From positions 1,534,242,782 to 1,534,306,781 of the forward strand of contig NC_090444.1 in NCBI RefSeq assembly GCF_031143425.1: a DNA stretch of 64,000 bases, given 5' to 3'. Position 1 is the first letter of the stretch. Each line of letters starts with the position of its first letter. The DNA comes from Pleurodeles waltl (Eukaryota > Chordata > Amphibia > Caudata > Salamandridae). A program made the translations under genes and the position numbers. Shown here in pieces: positions 56,172 through 64,000 of the stretch. The notes beneath the pieces are model-generated. The model had not been told where the DNA came from and ran no database searches. It saw only the letters and a list, made by a program, of their open reading frames with translations.

Positions 56172-59100
56172 GATAGTGTGGAGCAAACAACGCACTGTCA
56201 GGGTAAATATGTTTGGAAATATTAGCAGGGCCAGAGGTAAATAGTGTATGCTATGGAGAGAAAACAGGGTGTACTTCGCGATGAAGAGTGGAGGTGTCAA
56301 ATGTTCATGCCTACGGATCTAGAAAGTGTCATTTTGGTTCAGATGTCGCAGGCTCCATAAACTTCTCCAAGGTAACTTGATGAAAAATATGAGCCAGCCA
56401 AGAGTAAAATGGTCAATAATAAAGGCAGAGTTTACTACAGTGGACACAAAGAAAAAATGAACTAAATTTAACATAGTATCAAAAAGAGAATAGGACCCTA
56501 TTCCCAAATGTATTTTGATCACAAACCTAAGTACTTAATTTATTGCTTGTAGCTAGCCACACAAATATTGTTGGCAGGCGTAAATGCATTTATGACTGTG
56601 GATTTCTCTCCTACACGTGGGGCGAATTCTACAGTCATAAATCCCACTCAAAGAATGGAAAGGGAGCAATCTAAATCCTGCAAATGTACATTTATGGGCA
56701 TTCACAAATTGTGATTCAACCCTTCCCACTCTGGGATTTGCTCCAGTCCAGGGCTGGAAAAACTTTCCTTCCAGGATGAGAAAGTGAACTGATCACCCAC
56801 TTATTTACCGAGGGTCTAGAGAGAAGGGCGTTCTACACAGGAAAATTGTTTGGCTTGTGGAGAAAAAGATGTGTGTTTGCACAGGGAGCTATACTCAATC
56901 AGTGCTAAGTAGATCTCCACGCACTGGCAATAGGAGCCTTTGGGAGATGTCACATGACAATCCCCTTGATACGCTTGGAAGACCTGCACCGGCCACAGCT
57001 TTCCAGGTGCACTACCTGGAATGATTGTGAATACACAAAAAAGAAAAAGTAAATGCGCTGGGCGTTAGTCTCCGGCCATACGTATGTATTCTTTCATGAA
57101 TTGGGCCATCTCTCACTTTTAAGTACAACTGCTTAGCAAAGGTAAGCCAAAGATGTTGTACTAATCGGAAAAATATATTTTCTTCAAAACTCTTGCAGTC
57201 TAAAAGCAAAGCAATCTTACCAATTTGAAGTCCCTACTCATATCCCCAACATTTAGCCCAGACCACGTACAACCAGACGTGTATTTTTCTCTGATATCAA
57301 AGGAAAATTCATTTTTGATCATAATCTCACTTTCTATAAAATGTTGGAAAAATATGTTGGACATATGTTTTATGTCCATATTTTTAATGTCTGGCCGAAA
57401 GTTAACTAATTTTAATGTTATTGTATGTTCGTGCACGTCTAAATCATGGATCACATTATGGACATTTGCTGACTAATGAATTTCTGACTGTGAAGGACAG
57501 AATTCAAAGTCACTGGCAAAATCTATACTTTCTAGATATGTACAGTGTCATTAGATGCTGAAAGGCACAGTGGATGATGATATGTAAGAGACACATATAG
57601 ATGTCTACATTAGATGTTTCATTCCGAGCTTCCAAATTAGCTAAGGTGAGACAACTGATGGAAGTATATATTTAGAAAAGAACAATGGAGGTGGTTCATT
57701 ATGTTACAATTTCACAGCCAGTGAAAAAAATAGCTTTTAAAAGTTGAATCTTAACCATTTAACACCCTAAATGATAACAAAATTGGACATGGGAGAACAC
57801 TGCATGTTAAATTGTGTGATTGCTAACAGAACGTAAATCACAATGAAGTACATATTGCGGTTCGGTGATGGCCCATATATTTCAAATGTTTAATCAACAT
57901 TCCTGAAATCATTAAGTATTTTGGATCTGCTTAAGCAGAAATGTATCACATGTCAGGTAGTTACTTGTAAAACCAAATTTTTACCCTTTCTTCCAGGCAT
58001 TAAGAGTTGAAAAATACTGCCACAGTATATGCACACGCATTGCTCGCAAATGTTTCCCACAAAAAAAGTGTTTCCATTCAAAATGTGCAAATTAAAAAAA
58101 TAAAATAAAAGCAGAGCACTTCTACGTGTCTCGGATATAGGAAATTACCACAGGAACACTCCAACAGAATTGACGAGGTCACGCAGAAAACTATTTGCAC
58201 AACAGTGAAGTCATGGAGTGATGTTCAATATCAGGAAACATCTGTAACTCTATATCTGCCAAATTATATTAAGGTTCAATCTTAGTTTAAATTCGACCAT
58301 TACGTATGCGTGTCTGGTCTTTTCACTACCACCTACACATATTTATCTTAATCCATGAAAACAGTGGAAGCTTAGTTTAGCAAAGCATGCCAATTTATCA
58401 CAAGTTTGTGAAATGTGAAATGGCATTAATGCAACATACAGGGAAGTGTAAAGGGCAGAACTAAAGAGAAAGTCCATATGTTGAAGTAAAACGTGCAATC
58501 AATGAAAGAAGACATCTGGTTTCCAAATAACCACATCGGAATAATGTTAAAATGGCATAAATGCACATCCAAGCAATTCATTTCCATAGCCATCAGAAAT
58601 GGCGCAACTACTATTCTTAAAGTGAGCATATCCACAAAGGCAATGAAAGTCATGCAGACCTGAGCATAACATGTAGTAGAATATATCCTAAGAGTGTGCA
58701 ATCTCCATCTACTGAAACTCAGCAATTAACTAACCTATGTGCACGAAGGGAAGGGATAAAGGGCTAGGATAGTCCTTCCAATCTAGACTATCGTTAGCTT
58801 AGCGTTTGAACAAATCAGACACAATGAAAAGCTAAGCACAGGCATGTGGTCCTTTAGACATTCTCAGAAACGCCTATCAATTGTGGCATTTCATTAAACA
58901 AAGCTGCCACAGCACTCGTAATGAACATGTAGTGAGGCATAAGCCTATGTGGCACTGTTTTTTTTCAAGGTTCAGTTGCAAAAGGAATTGTCATTTACAA
59001 CTCTCATTCTGCAACAACATTTAGTTCTACAAGTGAAATAGCTGAAAAATGGTTCTAGTAAGCAAGCAACATTTCAAAATGTGAACAGTGCCATTGTTTG

Positions 59101-59196
59101 TTCACATGTGATGCCTATGCCCCTAGGGTTTGGAGAGCTGATCTTTGGGAATGCAAGACACAACACTGTCTATAGTGAGCAATACAACTTAGAGAC
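56172..59196. other. AT-rich sequence without recognisable gene
   Basis: No coding motifs, repeats with paired ends or RNA genes are supported. Open frames are all under about 100 codons. Confidence 0.5.
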
Positions 59197-59199
59197 AAT

Positions 59200-60324
59200 G
59201 ACCCTCAACACAACTTTGGCGGTCTTTTACAAAGATCGTCGAAGTCGCGGGAGCCAGACCACCATATTACGAGTACTGAAGGATTTTTGCCACAATTTGG
59301 GTGGAAATCATTCAGCAGTCGTGCTGCCGGTCGGCGGCGCAGAGGCGTTTTCATAGCTGTTACCACCACGCCAAAAGGACTCCGCCCACCCTATTACGAG
59401 CAGTAATACGGCGTGGAGATGTCCTGATGGGGGGGCAATGCTGGCGGGGGAAGCGCCGGGTCCCGTTCCTTGGCAGACAACCTCCTCGCCGGACAAGGTA
59501 ATTCGATTGTCCGACAGTGGAGGGGGTGGGAGGGTGGGAGGTGTTGTGTGTGCATGTGTGAATGGGTGTATGTCTATGTGTGTGAATGTGTGTATGTGTG
59601 TGTGTATGTGTGTGATTGTTGAAGTGAGTGTGTGTTGGTATGTTTGTGTGAATGCGTGTTTGTTGGTGGGAGTGAATGAGTGTATGTATGTGTGTTGGTG
59701 AATGAGTTTAGGTATGCGTGTTGGTGAATGCGTGTATGCATGTGTGTTGGTGAATGCGTGTATGTATGCGTGTTGGCAAATGTATGTATGTATCCATGTT
59801 GATGAATGTGTGTATGTATGCATGTTGGTGAATGAGGGTATTTATGTGTTGGTGAATGCGTGTATGTATATGTGTTGGTGAATGCATGCATGTACGCATG
59901 TTCGTAAATGAGTGTATGTATGCGTGTTGGTGAATGCATGTATGTATGCATGTTGGTGAATGCTTGTATCCGGGGTGCACGTGGGTGTGTGCATGTATGC
60001 GGGAAGGGTGGGGGGATGCTGTCATGGAAGGGGGTCTGGGATCAATAAATCGAAAGGGGGATTGGGGGAGTCATCTGCTGGCAACAGGAAAGGGATTTCC
60101 TGTTGCCAGCAGCCTTTCCCCCAGGGTTTTCGTTGAGGTGCTACTGCTGCAGCGGAAAGGCGACTCACAATACCCCAAGAGGTTTTCAGTGGACAGTTGG
60201 CCCAGAGGTCCTCCAACCCGGCTGTCCTACCGCCCTGGCGGTACACTAGTAAAATGGCGTGCTTCACCGCTGGCCCATCAGTGGTGAGACCGCCACCGTG
60301 GCCGTCAAGGTCAATATGAGGGCC
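59200..60324. mobile_element. Harbinger-like non-autonomous element, 1125 bp
   Basis: The left end reads GACCCTC and the right end GAGGGCC, an imperfect inverted repeat, with GGCGGTC a little inside the left end and GACCGCC inside the right. AAT flanks both sides (59197-59199 and 60325-60327), a 3-bp target duplication. The dyad AGAGAC/GTCTCT lies just outside and could mean the inverted repeat extends further. The interior contains CCATATTACGAG and TATTACGAGCAGTAATACGG, shared in style with the 27875 MITE, plus a minisatellite. No transposase frame. Confidence 0.7.
59546..59975. repeat. TG-rich microsatellite and 26-bp minisatellite
   Basis: A (TG)n-rich lead (about 59546-59640) is followed by roughly ten 26-bp units of the type TTGGTGAATGCGTGTATGTA plus six bases, starting near 59695 and 59721. 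Units vary by substitutions and small gaps. The minus strand is open over about 125 codons with a His/Thr-rich reading, an artefact of the repeat. Confidence 0.85.
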
Positions 60325-60327
60325 AAT

Positions 60328-63300
60328 GTCTCTCCTTGAGCTTGCTACTATTCTTGAAGTGTGTTTTTTTGTACTGTGCACAAAATGCAATAGATAGCTA
60401 GGAAGTTATTGAAGCATCTATTCAAATATTGCATTGGAAAAAAAAATTGGACATGGCAGTTGCTGCCCCTTGGGACCTATGGGTCAATTCCATGCCCTGT
60501 AACACCTGAACATTTTGAACTTGTCCTTGAGGCTGATGTAAGTCATGCAGGTGGGGAATAGGGGATCTTGATGGGAAGTGATGGTAACTAAGTATTCTGA
60601 AATCTTCCTTAGAGTTAAAGAAAAACTACCCATTCTTACTCCCATTGAAATTGTGTCAGTTGTTTTTCATTCAAGACTCAACCTCCATTAAGCCATTTAA
60701 CATCATGTCAAACAGGTTAGCTGTGTTATTCACCACAATTTAGATTTGAGTAGTGTTGGCATGCCCTTGATGAGAAGACCAATATAAATAGTAAGATTAA
60801 GTAAACGAGCCAACAACACAAAAAATAAATAAACAATGAAGAGAATGGGTACCCTGGAGCAATGCTACATGTGATAGAATTAGTGGCTGATTAGAGGTTA
60901 CTGAGCATGGCTAAGTCCTACACAAGAATAAGAAGTGAAACCATTCTAGATCCTGACTTTGGATTGCGGTGACCTCAAACGACTGAGGTATGGTTATGAA
61001 AGCCAAACAAGTGTCGTTGATACTATGCAACAACAAAATCTACCAGTCATTGAGCAGTACTAGGAAGCTTGAGACTGGCTAAAAGGCATGTATGTAACTT
61101 CTAGAGCTTCGGAAATGCACGGTGCACACTATCAATGGTACACAGCATAAATATGTGTAGCCAGACTAATGTACGTTACCTAACGGACCTCCATATAAAC
61201 ATCAATAGACATCTCAGAAAAATACAGGTAGTTGCAAGCTCCTTCTGATGGTGTCACTCACCGTCAGTCAGAGGTCTCTGAGTACTCACCCTTTCAAAAG
61301 GATGTCCCATCCGGTGGTTATTCAATTACAAGGGGGAGGAAGGGTGGAGGTATAAATGCTATGCAGGTATGCCCATGTGCAATTTTTAACAATAACTAAC
61401 TCCTAAGAAGAAAATGGGAAGGTCCAAGTACGTTGTACAGCTCACTTTTTTTGGTGCTTCTTGGGTTTGTTGTGGAATGTTCAACCTCAATGTTTCAATT
61501 GAAATTAAGCCATTCATTCCATCTTTGGGTTTGTTTCTTGAATTTACACAATTTACTCGAGGGTATTAAGCATGTGAAGTTTTTGTAGGGCCCAGCATAT
61601 TATATCTCTGAGGGTACTAGGAGTATCTGGGGTCAAGAAGGTTTTTAGGTCATTGAGATCATTCAAATTTGTTATCAAATGCAGACATTGGCAAGACTCA
61701 TAGATTTGTAATGTGTTGTATCAGGAGAAAGTTAATCTGTTGCACTAGTCTTGGGTGTAAAATGGTTGGGATTTTCTGTGTGCCATGGTTGTAAGGGTGC
61801 TTACACATCTGGATATTGTGTTAACTTTCAGAAGGTGATGAACACTGGTTTCCTGTACTGTGAGATGGGGTCTGTTGTTGAGACTATTGTGATTCATGAA
61901 TGTACGATCTCTCAGGAGTCAGGTCAGGCATATTTGCCTGACCTGGTGGGAATTAAGGGATTGCTGAGATGTATTGGCTATTGATGATTCGTGACCGGCT
62001 GTGGAACCTGGGGCAATCGTGGATGATATTAGTTACTACTTGAATTTTGGGATTAGAAAAGATTGGTTTTACCATCTGTCATAATAAAAAGTAGTTGCAT
62101 TAATGTAGTTTGCTCAAGCAAGGGGCGGTTTCATCAAACCTATACATCATAAATCAGAACCCCAAGACTTAATCTAGTGTAATTTCTTTGACCTTTTCAC
62201 TAGTCAGAATAAGCAAGATTAACGTGAAAAAATCGAATTTCAAAATGCACTCTTTCATAACACAGCGTGTCCAAAATATTAGACACACGATAGGTCATAC
62301 TTTGACCTATGTCTAGATTAAAACTGTAACACACGTAACTATTCCCATCTATAAGTATTTTATATATTTTAACTAATAGAAAGGTATATCTCGAGGCCTC
62401 CAGGTCAGAAAAATGACACCAAAAACACAGAAATATTTTCCCAAATGAAACATATCAAGTGTGATGTAAAGTAACTGACATGTTAGCTCTAGGCACATGG
62501 GTACAACGAGGCAGTATAAACAATCCTGGAAGCATACAGCACAGAATGACACACGCTAAGCAAAGTATTAGTCATATACCATCTGATGGAGATGAGCAGT
62601 CCCAGCAGATTGCAGTCTAGAAGTGGGCGATTGAAAGCGGAATACACCACAATAAAAATGCCAAATCACAAATAGCTTAAGACAAGTCTTCGATTAATTT
62701 CTCTGTGGTAACCATGGTACCAAGCATTCAGAGTAGTAAACAAACTGGGACTGCCACCCACGTTCAAATACTAGAAGCAGCAGACATTTAGAGACATTCT
62801 GCGCTTCATAAAGGTAAAGCAGAAGGTTCGGTGCAGGACATTTGGTAAAATTAATAGCAATAATGCCTAAGCCAGTTTCACTCGTATTCTCAGTCTTGAA
62901 TGAATGGGAGACTCAGGACACTCGGGGTATAGGATTCATACCTCTGACCCTCGTTTAACAGTAGATGTGCTATCCTACAGAGTTATCTCACTAATTCAGC
63001 AAAATATAAACAGTATATATTTCATATCATACTTGTGTGAATTATTAAACTAACAGAATCCCATTATTCCAATCCCAAAGAAAACAACTGATTTCTCAGG
63101 ATGATACAAATGTTGGCTTACTAGGGAAAATAGTAGGACAGAAGTCCCTCAGGAAGGAAATGGACAAGGTCTTTAAAATATAAAGGAAGGGCAGGATGCT
63201 TAGAGGTCTTTGAACAAGCATTTGGAATGCAATAGCTCTCGCATTTTCTTGAGTTAGAGCTACTGGCATTGTAAATTCAGAACTGGACTTTTCTTGTCAC

Positions 63301-64000
63301 ATAATTTGGTCAACCCTGCCTCATAATTTCATTTTTTCCTGCCATGTTTTGGTGGTCACTGGCAGCTACAGATATAACGAATCACAAGCCCTTTAGGAGA
63401 GACAAGAAGATGACTGCTCTACCTCGCATCTGAACAGAAATTGGAAAATAAGGCTGGAAAAGTATTTTAACAGAAATAAAAGTCTTGCAAGCATTCTTGT
63501 CTCCCATTTAAGGGAGCAGAGCAGCCTGAGAAGATTTATGGCCCCAGTAAAGGAGATAAGCAATGACCTGTTTGTGTTGTTGTGAGTGCTGGCAGGGAGG
63601 GGCCCTGGAGAGAGAAAATTGAGATGCCATTGAGGAAGTAGCTCTTATAATCAAAATTAACATGAAATGTTTATGAACTAATGCATAATAATGGCGCATA
63701 GAAAATTTATTAATGTGCTTTTGCTAAACGTGCGTTTGAAATGTGCCCACGGGGAGTGGCCGCCAATATATACGGGGATTAATGAAACTAACTAATAATG
63801 AAAAAATTATACGTTAATGTATGATTTTTCACTAATATTAAAAGTTATATGTTAAAGTTTTGCTAATAAATCATTAGGCTTTAGTTAGCATGAGTCGAGG
63901 CCTAGCTGCATGGTTTCATATTAAATGTGTTTTTTCTAACGTGCAGTGTGCTGACTTGTTGAAGGACATGTACTTGTACTTTTCCAAAGCTAGAAGATGA
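60328..64000. other. AT-rich sequence without recognisable gene
   Basis: No gene is supported. A minus-strand stretch near 60780-60900 reads vaguely like a decayed LINE RT block (a PQG-like turn followed by hydrophobic residues), but it is too weak to call. The open frame at 61751-61984 has no motif. No RNA genes or terminal repeats are recognised. Confidence 0.45.

Noticed and set aside
59308..60025. His/Thr-rich minus-strand frames
   Set aside because: They are produced by TG-rich and 26-bp repeats with no stop codons in this composition.
60780..60900. Possible LINE RT fragment on the minus strand
   Set aside because: Only a short PQG-like phrase and hydrophobic residues. Too weak without a profile search.

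Overview
This window looks like non-genic, transposon-dense DNA from a very large vertebrate genome. I found no convincing host protein-coding exon, tRNA, rRNA or CRISPR array. Kilobase-scale LTR retrotransposons, Rex1/CR1-like LINEs carrying microsatellite tails, Harbinger elements with a separate Myb/SANT-like protein, and abundant MITEs together suggest a salamander. A newt such as Pleurodeles is my best guess; this is an inference from repeat style and not a database result.

Layout. 1-11.8 kb is AT-rich sequence with a 565-bp non-autonomous hAT element (5461-6025). 11.8-15.3 kb holds a decayed minus-strand LINE preceded by about four purine-rich tandem units. 16.2-27.4 kb is a Harbinger domain: a broken HARBI1-type transposase on the plus strand lies between two different broken Myb/SANT-like genes on the minus strand, and a 3.1-kb solo LTR with a CATAT target duplication splits the region. 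27.4-29.5 kb holds two MITEs, one a nearly perfect 180-bp palindrome.

29.5-40.6 kb is a second minus-strand LINE. It is interrupted by a young complete LTR element (29869-38033) whose LTRs differ at about seven sites in 2.69 kb, with an AGAGA target duplication. The internal region of that element contains one intact 802-codon ORF (SAP-like N-terminus, SCAN-like capsid, zinc knuckle, retropepsin-like domain, two hydrophobic segments) and no reverse transcriptase, RNase H or integrase. 42.1-43.3 kb is a third minus-strand LINE fragment. 44.2-52.9 kb is a second complete LTR element, also without pol, with an ACCAT target duplication; it has a SAP-like/coiled-coil N-terminal ORF, about fourteen exact 111-bp repeats, and LTRs with 3 versus 5 copies of an 80-bp CpG-rich repeat. 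52.9-56.2 kb contains two degenerate related LTRs. 59.2-60.3 kb is a Harbinger-like MITE containing a 26-bp minisatellite. The rest is AT-rich sequence with no gene that I can recognise.

How the parts relate. The autonomous parts are broken (LINE RTs, Harbinger transposase, Myb-like proteins). The two pol-less LTR elements are complete structurally and one has an intact ORF, so any mobility would depend on enzymes supplied in trans. The strongest candidate for a poorly described system is this pair of gag-bearing, pol-less LTR elements: they share a SAP-like start, a similar primer-binding region and the same orientation, but have different internal architectures.
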